Of a stretch of DNA of 64,000 bases, positions 1 through 8,810 are shown in pieces. The stretch's first letter is position 1; each line of letters starts with the position of its first letter. The notes under the pieces were generated by a model that saw only the letters and a program-made list of their open reading frames with translations, had not been told where the DNA came from and did no database searches. Location: the NCBI RefSeq assembly GCF_000297055.2, contig NC_022357.1:2944501-3008500 (forward strand), in the 5' to 3' direction. The stretch comes from Sulfuricella denitrificans skB26. GTDB lineage: Bacteria > Pseudomonadota > Gammaproteobacteria > Burkholderiales > Sulfuricellaceae. Both the position numbers and the translations under genes were made by a program.

Positions 1-820
1 ATTCAATTTCCGAAAAAGCCTCGTGGTAGGTATTCCATATCGCCAAACGTCGCTGAGTAATCCCCTCCGCTTCTTGCATCTGTGCCCATAAAAATGCCGC
101 CACCAACTCACTTGGCAAGTATGAGGATCCAATATCTACCCAAGTATACTTATCCACCTGCCCCCTAAAAAACTGGCACCTGTTTGTACCCTTTTCCCGA
201 ATAATTTCGGCACGTTCGGCAAAGCGAGTGTCGTTAATCAGGAGAGCGCCCCCTTCACCCGAAATAATATTTTTTGTTTCGTGAAAGCTGACTGCCCCCA
301 TATGACCAATACTCCCTAGAGGCTTCCCCTTGTAGCTGGACATAACGCCCTGAGCGGCATCCTCTATAACAATCAGGTTGTACCTTTCGGCGATCGCCAT
401 AATGGCGTCCATTTCACAACCAACACCCGCATAATGTACAGGCACAATAGCTTTGGTCCGTGGAGTAATTGCAGCCTCTATTTTCGATTCATCAATATTC
501 AGCGTGTCGGTCCGGATATCAATGAACACGGGAACCCCACCCCGCAGCACAAAAGCATTGGCGGTAGAGACGAAAGTATAAGACGGCATGATTACTTCAT
601 CGCCGGGCTGAATATTCGCAAGAATTGCCGCCATTTCCAGGGCAGCCGTACAGGAATGTGTCAGGAGCGCCTTCTGACAACCAATACGCTGCTCCAGCCA
701 AGCATGACACTTTTTGGTGAAATCACCGTCACCAGCAAGATGCCCTTTGGCGTGAGCCTGACTTATATACAATAGCTCGTTGCCCGTCATATAAGGCTTA
801 TTAAATGGAATGTCCTTCAT
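1..820 (-). CDS. wecE: dTDP-4-amino-4,6-dideoxygalactose transaminase, WecE/RffA (3' end outside window)
   Basis: A PLP-dependent sugar aminotransferase of the DegT/DnrJ family. In the known pathway WecE converts dTDP-4-keto-6-deoxyglucose to dTDP-4-amino-4,6-dideoxygalactose. I translated 273 codons from the ATG at 818-820. The N-terminus PFNKPYMTGNELLYI, the core GDEVIMPSYTFVSTANAF, EDAAQGVMSSYKG and REKGTNR follow E. coli WecE closely as I remember it. K183 in SFHETKN is the expected PLP lysine and D154 the ring-nitrogen aspartate. The gene starts inside the stop of the upstream methyltransferase (ATGA overlap), so it is the promoter-distal part of the operon that begins near 8418. About 100 C-terminal residues lie beyond base 1. 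RfbA and RfbB at 30349-32291 can make its substrate. Confidence 0.9.
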   Translation of the reverse strand, partial: MKDIPFNKPYMTGNELLYISQAHAKGHLAGDGDFTKKCHAWLEQRIGCQKALLTHSCTAALEMAAILANIQPGDEVIMPSYTFVSTANAFVLRGGVPVFIDIRTDTLNIDESKIEAAITPRTKAIVPVHYAGVGCEMDAIMAIAERYNLIVIEDAAQGVMSSYKGKPLGSIGHMGAVSFHETKNIISGEGGALLINDTRFAERAEIIREKGTNRCQFFRGQVDKYTWVDIGSSYLPSELVAAFLWAQMQEAEGITQRRLAIWNTYHEAFSEIE

Positions 821-1569
821 AATTTTCTTGCCACGATCAACCGGGAGCCCCCCATTGGCAGGGCAACACCAACACGGATCAGTGCCAACTCACAATTTAA
901 AAACCATTCAAAAATTCGATTTAGGATGGGATTGATACGAAGCTCAGCCATAGCATCCATACTCACGTCTATTTTATCCCGTTTGAACAATCGCGATAAA
1001 TACATCGCTGGTAGTAACAAACTGACAAACGAAGTGCTTCTAACAATCTCAAACCCAGCCCTGCAAACCTTTAGATGCAATTCATTAGCGCCATATCTCC
1101 TGACATGGCAGGCATATTTATCAACCGCACTCCACAGCCACCGGTGTTGTGGAACGGTGATAAACACAACACCGCCAAGCTTAAGCGCTTTGCAAATTTG
1201 TTGGAGCACAACCTCATCCTCTTCGATGTGCTCCAACACATCGAAGGCACCAATAGCATCCAGTTCTGATTCACATGGAATGTGCCTAGCATCCATTTGA
1301 GTGAATTTGGCGCTAGGCACACGATGCCTGGCATACGCCAAACCCTCTTCCAAATACTCACTCCCCGAGAGCTTGGCATCAGGAAACCGTTTTGAGATAG
1401 CTGAAATAACAAACCCCGTTCCGCATCCAATTTCGAGGAAGGATGTCAGTCCTGGCGAATACTTGTGTAGCGCCCAAAGAATAAGCTTATTTCTGGCACG
1501 AAACCAAAAGTTCCCCGTCTCTAATTCCGCCAATTCTTTGAAATAGTGCGCCTTGAATCCAATATTCAT
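817..1569 (-). CDS. Class I SAM-dependent methyltransferase
   Basis: A 250-residue methyltransferase of the Methyltransf_11/12 type. The SAM-binding glycine loop is LEIGCGTG at residues 45-52. The post-II region GAFDVLEHIEED lies near 108-118, and GGVVFITVPQH follows. The C-terminal third contains a hydrophobic stretch (FVSLLLPAMYLSRL) typical of small polysaccharide-cluster methyltransferases that act on lipid-linked or membrane-proximal sugars. Its start overlaps the GtrA stop by 4 bases and its stop overlaps the wecE start by 4 bases, so it is translationally coupled to both. The substrate cannot be read from sequence. O-methylation of a glycan terminus is an inference from context. Confidence 0.8.
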   Translation of the reverse strand: MNIGFKAHYFKELAELETGNFWFRARNKLILWALHKYSPGLTSFLEIGCGTGFVISAISKRFPDAKLSGSEYLEEGLAYARHRVPSAKFTQMDARHIPCESELDAIGAFDVLEHIEEDEVVLQQICKALKLGGVVFITVPQHRWLWSAVDKYACHVRRYGANELHLKVCRAGFEIVRSTSFVSLLLPAMYLSRLFKRDKIDVSMDAMAELRINPILNRIFEWFLNCELALIRVGVALPMGGSRLIVARKL

Positions 1570-1985
1570 ATTTTTTCTATTAGGCTATATTTTATGCTTT
1601 CGCGAAAAACGAAATATTTAAATACCATAAAAAGAAGCCCGGCGACTATTATTATCGCTACAGCCTGAACCCATTGATGGGCATAACCAAGACGATCAAC
1701 AAAGGTAAAAAGAATTAGGAAATTGAACAAATATCCAAATAAATGAGCCAGCACATAGCGCAGAACAGTACTGATGGAGTCACCGCGATGGGCGAATGTC
1801 CATTTCTTATTACCGACAAAGCCGATAAACGCACCGATGACATACACTAAAGTCATTGCTGTTTTTGGTTCAACGCCGCGATAGGTAACAAGTAAGTAAA
1901 CAAAATAAATAGTTAAATTGCTCGCTACACCCACTAAACCATAACGAATTAATTCGTCGCATGGATTTGGCAATTTACGTTTCAT
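1566..1985 (-). CDS. GtrA family membrane protein
   Basis: A small 139-residue protein with four predicted membrane segments (about 17-36, 41-58, 75-97, 107-126). It has the GtrA hallmark GNKKWTF after the second segment. GtrA-type proteins are proposed to flip undecaprenyl-phosphate-linked monosaccharides across the inner membrane, working with a GtrB-like glycosyltransferase. The gene at 2652-3617 is such a GtrB-like GT2 with two C-terminal membrane helices, so the pair probably acts together even though the WecD-like gene lies between them. It is coupled by a 4-base overlap to the downstream methyltransferase. Confidence 0.85.
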   Translation of the reverse strand: MKRKLPNPCDELIRYGLVGVASNLTIYFVYLLVTYRGVEPKTAMTLVYVIGAFIGFVGNKKWTFAHRGDSISTVLRYVLAHLFGYLFNFLILFTFVDRLGYAHQWVQAVAIIIVAGLLFMVFKYFVFRESIKYSLIEKI

Positions 1986-1995
1986 TGAAAGTTAC

Positions 1996-2661
1996 TCACG
2001 ATGTCATCCGGTGATAAATGTCCTGTGGATTTCTGAAGATAAAGCCCAGTGAAGCGTAAAGATTGAGTACGGCGAGATTGGAGACGGAAATCGAGCTCTT
2101 TACTTCGTAATGCCCTGCTCTCAAGAGTTCACCACACACCGCGCTCCACCAATACTTCGACCGCCCCTTGCCGCGACACTTTTCCGCTAGCGCGTGTAAC
2201 ACGAGATTGTTGCCGCTGTGGCCGATGAAGCCTGCCAGTTCCCCCTGCCAGTACAACCCGTAAACCTGCTGCACTTCGAGCAATTGCTTCAGCCAGTTTT
2301 CGTAGCGCAGATCAGCTGCTGCCATAGGTAGATTAAAATCGCGATGAAAACGACCATGCGAGAAAGCGCCATGACATATCACCAAAGCCTGTTTGACATC
2401 TATATCCTTGGCGATCTTAGCCTCTGGGTGTTGCACAGCACGTAACCGCGTTGAGCTGCAATGCGGTTCTATCAATGTGTCACAGTAATAGAAGCCATGC
2501 TCATGCAACAGCCGTTTATCCACCAATGGATCGACTTTGATAGTGTAATGACCAACTTCTTGCGTCGCTTGCTGCAGAGCCTTTTCCGAATATTCGGTTA
2601 ACTCCCAAGTAGGTACGCCAAACACCACCGTGTCCCACGGGGTCGGCTTAATCAGTGACAT
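1996..2661 (-). CDS. WecD/RffC-like GNAT N-acetyltransferase
   Basis: A 221-residue GNAT-fold protein. The N-terminal PWDTVVFGVPTWEL resembles the WDxxFFG start of dTDP-fucosamine acetyltransferases (WecD/RffC). FSHGRFHRDFN near residues 100-110 matches the family's S-x-x-R-F-x-x-D region. The C-terminal SVSNLAVLNLYASLGF is the usual GNAT motif for acetyl-CoA binding and packing. WecD acetylates dTDP-4-amino-4,6-dideoxygalactose to dTDP-Fuc4NAc, and the WecE transaminase that makes this substrate lies three genes downstream. The assignment rests on motif and context. A related 4-amino sugar acetyltransferase remains possible. The gene overlaps the upstream GT2 by 10 bases. Confidence 0.7.
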   Translation of the reverse strand: MSLIKPTPWDTVVFGVPTWELTEYSEKALQQATQEVGHYTIKVDPLVDKRLLHEHGFYYCDTLIEPHCSSTRLRAVQHPEAKIAKDIDVKQALVICHGAFSHGRFHRDFNLPMAAADLRYENWLKQLLEVQQVYGLYWQGELAGFIGHSGNNLVLHALAEKCRGKGRSKYWWSAVCGELLRAGHYEVKSSISVSNLAVLNLYASLGFIFRNPQDIYHRMTS

Positions 2662-3617
2662 TGATGTTCATCAAAAGTTGTCCCCCTGACGACATACAAT
2701 GGTCGCTTCTTGCTTTCGTCAAAGGCCTTGCCGAGATAAACACCGATAATTCCCAGCATCGCGATGATGATGCCACCAATGAAATAAATTGACACGATCA
2801 AACTATTCCAACCGGGAATTGTTGAACCATAAAACCACGCGCGCAATAATATGTATAGGCCATAACAGAACGCCAGCGCCGCCATGCCAAAGCCAAAGCG
2901 CACACCAATACGCAATGGCTTGTCGGAATAGGCAATGATGGTTTCAGCAGCCAGTTTCCATAACTTGGCAAAAGTATAAGTAGAATTTCCCTCAAACCGT
3001 TCGGCATGTTCCACATCTATGCTGGTCGTGGGAAACCCCAACCACTGAACCAGTCCGCCGAAGAAGCGCAATTGCTCGCCCATACGACGGAAACTTGCCA
3101 CTACTTTACTCGACATAATGCGAAAATTACCGCTTGTTCCATCGTATTCCATATCCGCCAGATAGCTGAATATTTTATAAAACAGCAATGAGGTGATGCG
3201 CTTGAGTAGCGGATCTTGCCTCGCCCCGCGCCGCGCCAGCACGATATCGTAGCCCTCTTGGGCCTTGGCGAACAAATGAGGAATTTCCTCAGGGCGATCC
3301 TGCAGGTCACAATCCATAACCACAACCCACTCACCTCTACAATGATCTAGTCCGGCGGTGATGCCATAGTGCTGACCGAAATTGCGACTGAACTGAATGC
3401 CGCGGACGCGACTATCGTGGTGAGCAAGTTCAACAATCATTGGCCATGAACGGTCCCCCCCACAATCCTCGACAAGGACAATCTCAAAATCAGGAGAAAT
3501 TTTATCTAGAGAAGCAACGAGTCGGCGATACAGTTCCTCCAGACAGCCCTCTGCCTTATACACAGGGATCACTACTGAAATAACTGGTTTTCTTTCTGGC
3601 ATTGTTTTAGTAATCAA
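2652..3617 (-). CDS. GtrB/ArnC-like polyprenyl-phosphate glycosyltransferase (GT2)
   Basis: A 321-residue family 2 glycosyltransferase. The GT-A domain (about 10-235) has VISVVIPVYKAEGCLEEL at the nucleotide-binding start, VVVMDCDLQDRPEEIP as the metal-binding DxD region and GTSGNFRIMS downstream. Two hydrophobic helices follow at about 240-262 and 275-300. This is the architecture of ArnC, GtrB and DPM1-type enzymes, which load a sugar from a nucleotide donor onto undecaprenyl phosphate. A GtrA flippase partner lies downstream at 1566-1985. A second in-frame ATG (MPERK) sits five codons in, so the start may be 3602. The 56-bp gap upstream is AT-rich. Confidence 0.85.
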   Translation of the reverse strand: MITKTMPERKPVISVVIPVYKAEGCLEELYRRLVASLDKISPDFEIVLVEDCGGDRSWPMIVELAHHDSRVRGIQFSRNFGQHYGITAGLDHCRGEWVVVMDCDLQDRPEEIPHLFAKAQEGYDIVLARRGARQDPLLKRITSLLFYKIFSYLADMEYDGTSGNFRIMSSKVVASFRRMGEQLRFFGGLVQWLGFPTTSIDVEHAERFEGNSTYTFAKLWKLAAETIIAYSDKPLRIGVRFGFGMAALAFCYGLYILLRAWFYGSTIPGWNSLIVSIYFIGGIIIAMLGIIGVYLGKAFDESKKRPLYVVRGTTFDEHQCH

Positions 3618-3673
3618 ACAATAATTAATAATTATTTATAAAAAATCAAAATGATCACTTCAAATCAGGCGTT

Positions 3674-4408
3674 TTAATTACGCCCCCTCTTTTCCACAAC
3701 GACAAACAACCGAAATGCCATCCATTTTCCCACCAGGGGAGCAATGATATTTTCAAACTGCAGTACGGGTGCTATAAGAAAAGACGGTACGAGACACCAT
3801 GAACGGAACCCGCCCGAAAATGGGTAAACAAAGAAGCTGATATGTTCCATGTTAATTAATCTTAGCTTGGGAAACGTTTTTTCCATATGCGCATGCTGCT
3901 TCTTGAATAACAGGGTCGGGATGGCCTGATTGGCATCGAATGGATGTCGATTCGGATCCAGCGGACCCTCCGCAAGGGGATCAGCACGCATATTTACGGG
4001 CTCAGGATGAGCAAAATTGTAGAAAGGCCAACTCATCGGAGTAATGGCCGGTTCCACCAAGATAATTCTACCGCCCGGCTGCAGAACACGCTCGGCTTCA
4101 GCCAAAAATCTGTGCGGGCGTTCTAAATGATGCAAAACATCAACACCAACAATATTTGCAAAACTCTCATTTTCGAAAGGAAGAGACTGAGCATCCGCCG
4201 CCGCATCCAACCAAGGATTTGGAACAATATCTGTCGATATTACCTCTCCGAGGTAATCCTTAAGATTGCCTGTCCCACCACCTATTTCAAGACTTCTCCC
4301 AGGAATGCACTGTTTGACGATCCGGCGATAATAATCGGAGTAAATTGCACGTAAGGATGGCTTTTTGTTCCAAAGCAGTCGGTGCTCATTAAGTATTTCA
4401 ATCGACAT
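3674..4408 (-). CDS. Class I SAM-dependent methyltransferase
   Basis: A methyltransferase of 244 residues when started at the ATG at 4406-4408 (MSIEILNEHRLLW). That codon shares one base with the TGA of the upstream gene (TGATG) and has an AAAGG about eight bases upstream. A longer frame runs back to 4462 but would overlap the upstream gene by 55 bases, so I prefer the shorter form. SLEIGGGTGN is the SAM loop, DVLHHLERP the post-II motif and LQPGGRIILVEP the motif III strand. The C-terminal region is hydrophobic (VYPFSGGFRSW onward). The HHLERP/GGTGN pattern is common in glycan-cluster methyltransferases. The substrate is unknown. Confidence 0.8.
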   Translation of the reverse strand: MSIEILNEHRLLWNKKPSLRAIYSDYYRRIVKQCIPGRSLEIGGGTGNLKDYLGEVISTDIVPNPWLDAAADAQSLPFENESFANIVGVDVLHHLERPHRFLAEAERVLQPGGRIILVEPAITPMSWPFYNFAHPEPVNMRADPLAEGPLDPNRHPFDANQAIPTLLFKKQHAHMEKTFPKLRLINMEHISFFVYPFSGGFRSWCLVPSFLIAPVLQFENIIAPLVGKWMAFRLFVVVEKRGRN

Positions 4409-5850
4409 CAAAACGCCTTTAATTTCCTGAATGCGAATATCACCATTTTCAACAACAGCCATCCATGTTCAAACCTTGATATCTGAGTTTCACCATATTT
4501 TCGATTGGCATAGGTGATTGGGATTTCAACAACTTTCAAGTTGAGCTTTGCTGCCCCAAAAATAAGATCAAAATCGCCAAACGGGTCAAACTCACCAAAA
4601 TATTTTCGATTTTCAGCAATCTTGAGATAATGTTTCTTGCTCAACACCTTGGTGCCACACAACGTATCCGTAAATCTCTGGTTCAGCAGCCAAGTAAACA
4701 ACAATGAGAAAGTGTGATTGGCAAGGTAGTTGAGAAAACGCATAGCATCTTTTTCCATGGGGTAAATCAAGCGCGAACCATTAATGAACTCGCCTTTCCC
4801 GGAAACAATTGCTTCATAAAATTTCGGCAATGCCTCGGGAGGCATGGTCAGATCGGCATCCAGGATCATCAGTATGTCACCACGAGCGCGCTCGAACCCT
4901 TGACGTACGGCGTTCCCCTTGCCCTTTCCATCCTGCACAACAGCCTTGATATCAAGATGAGGATAGGCCGCGATCACTCGTTGAATTTCTTCAAGTGTTC
5001 CGTCCTTGCTGTGCCCTTCGGCAAAAATGATTTCCATATCTTCGCAGAATCGAGGGATTCTACGAACGGCATCCTCTATGTTTCCACGTTCATTGCGGCA
5101 CGGAATAAGTACAGTAGTAGAAGGCTTCCTCACTTCGGCGCCACGTAACGGTCTAGCGACCACATAATTGCGTAAACATGCTCTTCGGATTGCTGGAAAA
5201 GGTGCCAAATAACGGTTAACAAGTATGCCTAGCCCTAGAAGCCTTCGGGGAATCAATTGCCTCCACTCTCGCTTTATTACCTCAAAATCTGCAAGTTTAA
5301 GCAGGTTTGCAATATCGTCAGTTGAAAGCGCATTTTGTTCTTCTTGCGGCATTTTTAGGCCTACACCCCGAGCAAGTGCAAGCAACGGCTCCCATACTTT
5401 TGAATAGTAGGCGATGACGATTCTCGTATCGGATGTGCACAAACGATGCAGATTAGATAAGGTTGCCTGACAATCCTCCAATGAACCGATGGTGTCCGAC
5501 AAGACAATCACATCAAATGGGCCAACAAGCGTAGACATGAATTCAGCATCTTCAATATCCCCAATGTTAAAATCCAGATGAGGATAGCTTACCTTTGCTA
5601 CATTAACCATATTCTGGCTAAAATCCACCCCAACTCCATGGGAAGGCTTCAGTTCTGCCAACAACTGCCCCGTTCCGCACCCTAATTCAAGTACCCGCAA
5701 TCCTTCCGGTACCAAAAAACGCATATAGCGGTAATCTTCTTTATAGAAGAACGCATTCTTTTCTATCCAATTAGCTCGATTGGTGGCTACATCATTAGCC
5801 AAGTCTCGAATAGCCGTCTTTCTTGATGACAATATTGGTTCATGTTGCAT
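4408..5850 (-). CDS. Methyltransferase-glycosyltransferase (GT2) fusion protein
   Basis: A two-domain protein of 480 residues from the ATG at 5848-5850. The N-terminal half (about 45-195) is a class I SAM methyltransferase with LELGCGTG at 54-61 and DVIVLSDTIGSLED near 113-126. The C-terminal half (about 245-450) is a family 2 glycosyltransferase with TTVLIPCRNERGNIEDAV, GKGKGNAVRQGFERA, the DAD metal site at 331-333 and TDTLCGTKV. This half resembles dolichyl/polyprenyl-phosphate sugar synthases. A TTG at 5871 would add seven residues but overlaps the upstream gene. The ATG follows that gene's TAA by one base. A single enzyme could transfer and methylate a sugar, or the fusion may only colocalise two steps. 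Confidence 0.85.
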   Translation of the reverse strand: MQHEPILSSRKTAIRDLANDVATNRANWIEKNAFFYKEDYRYMRFLVPEGLRVLELGCGTGQLLAELKPSHGVGVDFSQNMVNVAKVSYPHLDFNIGDIEDAEFMSTLVGPFDVIVLSDTIGSLEDCQATLSNLHRLCTSDTRIVIAYYSKVWEPLLALARGVGLKMPQEEQNALSTDDIANLLKLADFEVIKREWRQLIPRRLLGLGILVNRYLAPFPAIRRACLRNYVVARPLRGAEVRKPSTTVLIPCRNERGNIEDAVRRIPRFCEDMEIIFAEGHSKDGTLEEIQRVIAAYPHLDIKAVVQDGKGKGNAVRQGFERARGDILMILDADLTMPPEALPKFYEAIVSGKGEFINGSRLIYPMEKDAMRFLNYLANHTFSLLFTWLLNQRFTDTLCGTKVLSKKHYLKIAENRKYFGEFDPFGDFDLIFGAAKLNLKVVEIPITYANRKYGETQISRFEHGWLLLKMVIFAFRKLKAF

Positions 5851-5851
5851 G

Positions 5852-6817
5852 TTATTTTTTTCCCATTCCAAATCTTCGCCCCATCATCATCCAGAAAAAC
5901 AAACCTGGAATACTCGCAAGAGCAACTACAACTCCGAATAAAATTGAAACCAGCATTGAGTCCCCCGGCGAAATATGAAAAAACCCAAATGCAATAACCA
6001 TCGCCCCTTCCCGCACACCCCAGCCAGCCACACTGACTGGGATCATAGAAACAAGCATAACCAAAGGAATCAGAAGAAGACATTCTCCGATTCCAACCGG
6101 AACATGCACTACCCTTGCGAGGGCATAGACAAAAACGGCAACCAAGCAATGTACAGACAGGGACAACCCAATGACCTGGAAGAATTCCCGTTTACTTTCA
6201 AGTAAGCTTCGGCAGGAATCGGCTAATCTTAGCCCGGCCCTGACTATTCGCCAGTGGTTCCACGTCTCAGGAATGAGCGTCGCCACAAGCAACAATAGAA
6301 TGCCACTTACGGTAGCAAGCAATATCAAGCTCATTGCCCACCATGCGAAATTTGTAGGCACTATGGTCCAAAGCCATGGCATCGAAAAAAGCGCGAGCAA
6401 TAATAATGCCGCCAACGCTATCAGCCTATCCAGTAATACACTATTAACCGCAACCGACAGTGGGATGCCGAGCTTATGGGCGTACCAGGCACGAGCTCCA
6501 TCACCGCCAATGGTGGATGGCAATGCCTGCCCGAAGAAATTACCTATCATAACGAGCCGATAAGCCGTACTGAGATTAAATACCTCGCCTCCATGTTGAA
6601 TTAATATCTTCCAGCGTATAGCCGGAAATATGGCAAGGCTGGCCATAATCACAGCAGCCATCAGAATAGAACTTATATCCACATTCATCAAACGCATGCC
6701 AATTTCTTGTATGTTGACAGATCTCCCGATTAACACGACAAGACCAATTGAAATTAACAGCTTAAGCAAGAATTTAACTACGCTTTTAACAACCGCATTA
6801 CTGAATATGAAATGCAT
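5852..6817 (-). CDS. Lysylphosphatidylglycerol synthase-type (UPF0104/AglD-like) membrane protein
   Basis: A 321-residue integral membrane protein with about seven or eight hydrophobic segments. It belongs to the LPG_synthase_TM family, shown by SIGLVVLIGRSVNIQEIG at the N-terminus, GNFFGQALPSTIGGDGARAWYAHKLGIP in the middle and SVAGWGVREGAMV toward the C-terminus (given here only as landmarks). It lacks the soluble aminoacyl-transfer domain of MprF, so it is not a lipid lysyltransferase. In glycan clusters such proteins are thought to move or hold lipid-linked sugars, but the role is unproven. The start codon shares one base with the upstream stop (TAATG), so it is translationally coupled. 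Confidence 0.8.
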   Translation of the reverse strand: MHFIFSNAVVKSVVKFLLKLLISIGLVVLIGRSVNIQEIGMRLMNVDISSILMAAVIMASLAIFPAIRWKILIQHGGEVFNLSTAYRLVMIGNFFGQALPSTIGGDGARAWYAHKLGIPLSVAVNSVLLDRLIALAALLLLALFSMPWLWTIVPTNFAWWAMSLILLATVSGILLLLVATLIPETWNHWRIVRAGLRLADSCRSLLESKREFFQVIGLSLSVHCLVAVFVYALARVVHVPVGIGECLLLIPLVMLVSMIPVSVAGWGVREGAMVIAFGFFHISPGDSMLVSILFGVVVALASIPGLFFWMMMGRRFGMGKK

Positions 6818-8418
6818 TATTGGACTGAATTGTGCATACTAATTACGCGATAAAGAGTCCGGTTCGACACATTAACAAGTGGCTCCAAGATAAACGCATC
6901 AGGCTGCGGATAATAATTAGGTGATACCAGCAGCACATCTTTTCCAGTGGAAATAATTTGATTGATACGTTCAGGAGAGGATAAGAACATTGATTTACTC
7001 CACATATTGTACTCGTCAAAATTTTCCAGAAAAGGCCTTGCCGCCTCGGTAAGCTCCCCCCTCGTATAAAACAGACCAAAACAAATTGCACTTTTTGGCA
7101 ACAAACTTCGATATGTTCCAATAACAAAAGGATCCTTGTGCCTATTCATTTCTCCAGAGATAAGAGCCTGCTCCTGTTCGGCTAATACTCGAGAACCGTA
7201 TAGCGCTCCCAGCATATTGAAAGTCGCCACCGCTCCGATAGTGCAACACACCCCAAGTAGAGCAGCAGGCATCATGCGTGCCACCAATCCCTTTGCCGGA
7301 TTTGTCCATATGAGCCAAGCAACGCCGATCAGTGAAACCGGCATTACAGGAACCATGTAGTGCAAACCAAAATCCTTGATCACTAGCAGCGTTTGCACAA
7401 GCATCACCAAGATTAATACGGCAGGCACAATTAAATGCCCCCTCTTATCATTTTTCTCCGAGCGATCACGCCACCACATCAACACCATTGCCATCGCCAA
7501 GGCACAAACCACAAAGTAAAGGAATGGGAATGCCTTTAAGAGGGCGAGAAAATTGCTCGGCACTGCACCCCAATCGACAACCCCTTCGCTACCGGACCCA
7601 TTTCTACCCGTGTGCTTCGCGATGTTGCGAACCCACCTGAAATACACCAATAAATTTGGCAAAATCGGCAAAACGCAAACAATAAAACTGACCAGCGCAT
7701 AGCCTACAGCCTGAAAAAATCGGCGATAAGAATGCAGCAATAAAAGCAATCCCAACATCGGTAGAAACGTAAGCTTAACTGCAAGACCAAAACCACAGAT
7801 AGCTCCAGCCAGCACGGGTGTGAGTTTGTTTCGTTGGGTTTCATCTTCGAGAGGGCGAAACACATCACCTGCCAAGACGCCCAGCAAACACAGAGAAGCA
7901 AAAATAAGCAGGGCCTCCGGCGAAAGATATATCGCTCTTGGAATGAGAAGGAGGCCAAATATGAAAGGTGCGGTTTGCACGAGAAGAGCCAATCGATAGC
8001 TCTCCGTTACCTGAAGAATTCGTCGACCCAGGTAATAAAGTGCCCCAACATTCAGAAACAGAAGTACCGCACCGATGGTTGCCATGTACAACTCAGGGTC
8101 ACGGAACACCTCCGTAGCGACATCTCCTTGGACTATTCCCATAATCCACGAGATCCCCCAACGCAAAAAAATGGTAGCTGCGCCAAGAATCTGAAGTGGC
8201 GTCCCAGGGTGATCAATATGCCCGGGAATATGCCCCTCTAAAAGATAGAGGCCGTTGATTAAGTAAACATACGCAGGATCTTCATCATAACCACTCCCTC
8301 CATTGCCAATAGGGAACATCTGAAAATAGGTTGCCCAACCAACCAACATCAAGATTACAGGTAGAAACCAGAGGCTCCACGAAGCCATTGTTTTGCGAAA
8401 AAACAATCCGCTGCTCAT
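6817..8418 (-). CDS. Polytopic GT39/ArnT-like glycosyltransferase
   Basis: A 533-residue protein with about ten to twelve membrane helices and a soluble C-terminal tail (from about residue 410). The first periplasmic loop carries GYDEDPAYVYLINGLYL and then HIDHPGTPLQIL. An acidic D-E-D near the N-terminus followed by H-x-G-x-P is the pattern of GT-C enzymes (GT39, GT83/ArnT and RgtA-D), which use polyprenyl-phosphate sugars as donors outside the inner membrane. It is the first gene of the minus-strand operon that ends with wecE. The GtrB/GtrA pair in the same operon could make and flip its donor. That link is inference. Confidence 0.75.
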   Translation of the reverse strand: MSSGLFFRKTMASWSLWFLPVILMLVGWATYFQMFPIGNGGSGYDEDPAYVYLINGLYLLEGHIPGHIDHPGTPLQILGAATIFLRWGISWIMGIVQGDVATEVFRDPELYMATIGAVLLFLNVGALYYLGRRILQVTESYRLALLVQTAPFIFGLLLIPRAIYLSPEALLIFASLCLLGVLAGDVFRPLEDETQRNKLTPVLAGAICGFGLAVKLTFLPMLGLLLLLHSYRRFFQAVGYALVSFIVCVLPILPNLLVYFRWVRNIAKHTGRNGSGSEGVVDWGAVPSNFLALLKAFPFLYFVVCALAMAMVLMWWRDRSEKNDKRGHLIVPAVLILVMLVQTLLVIKDFGLHYMVPVMPVSLIGVAWLIWTNPAKGLVARMMPAALLGVCCTIGAVATFNMLGALYGSRVLAEQEQALISGEMNRHKDPFVIGTYRSLLPKSAICFGLFYTRGELTEAARPFLENFDEYNMWSKSMFLSSPERINQIISTGKDVLLVSPNYYPQPDAFILEPLVNVSNRTLYRVISMHNSVQ

Positions 8419-8538
8419 TTAGTTTTTTCCAATTCCAGGACGCCCTGAATAAATCATCATTGACAACTGAGCCCTTGCCAAAGCTCCACTTGCCGCCCTT
8501 CACTGGCTTGATTTACCTAAAAAGCCATAACGGCCAGA

Positions 8539-8568
8539 TTAATATTTAGGATAAAATAGCTTGCACAA
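8539..8568 (-). promoter_or_regulatory. Candidate sigma70 promoter for the 8418-to-1 operon
   Basis: On the minus strand TTGTGC (plus 8563-8568) and TATTAA (plus 8539-8544) are separated by 18 bases. Transcription would start near 8531 and leave a leader of about 110 bases before the ATG at 8418. The whole 8419-8810 gap is AT-rich and otherwise contains no gene I can support. The match is partial and visual only. Confidence 0.35.
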
Positions 8569-8777
8569 ACCACAGTAACTACGAATCGCCAACGGCATCC
8601 ATTTTATGCCATCAAAAGCTTTTATTACTGCGCCAAAACCCAAGTTCAGGAGAGGAGATGAATAGAATTCATTCAATCTGCTCCCAAATAGGTCATGTTT
8701 TTGAGTAATCACTTAATTGAAACTACGCCTTATTAAAATCAAGCCAGACTAAATCACCTAATTCAGTGATCCATAAA

Positions 8778-8783
8778 TATAAT
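8778..8783 (+). promoter_or_regulatory. Candidate -10 element upstream of the acyltransferase gene
   Basis: A perfect TATAAT lies 28 bases before the ATG at 8811. No good -35 hexamer is visible at 16-18 bases spacing, and no Shine-Dalgarno sequence is seen before the start. In such AT-rich DNA a chance match is quite possible. Confidence 0.3.
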
Positions 8784-8810
8784 CATTAACATGATATCAC
8801 TGCGCATTAA

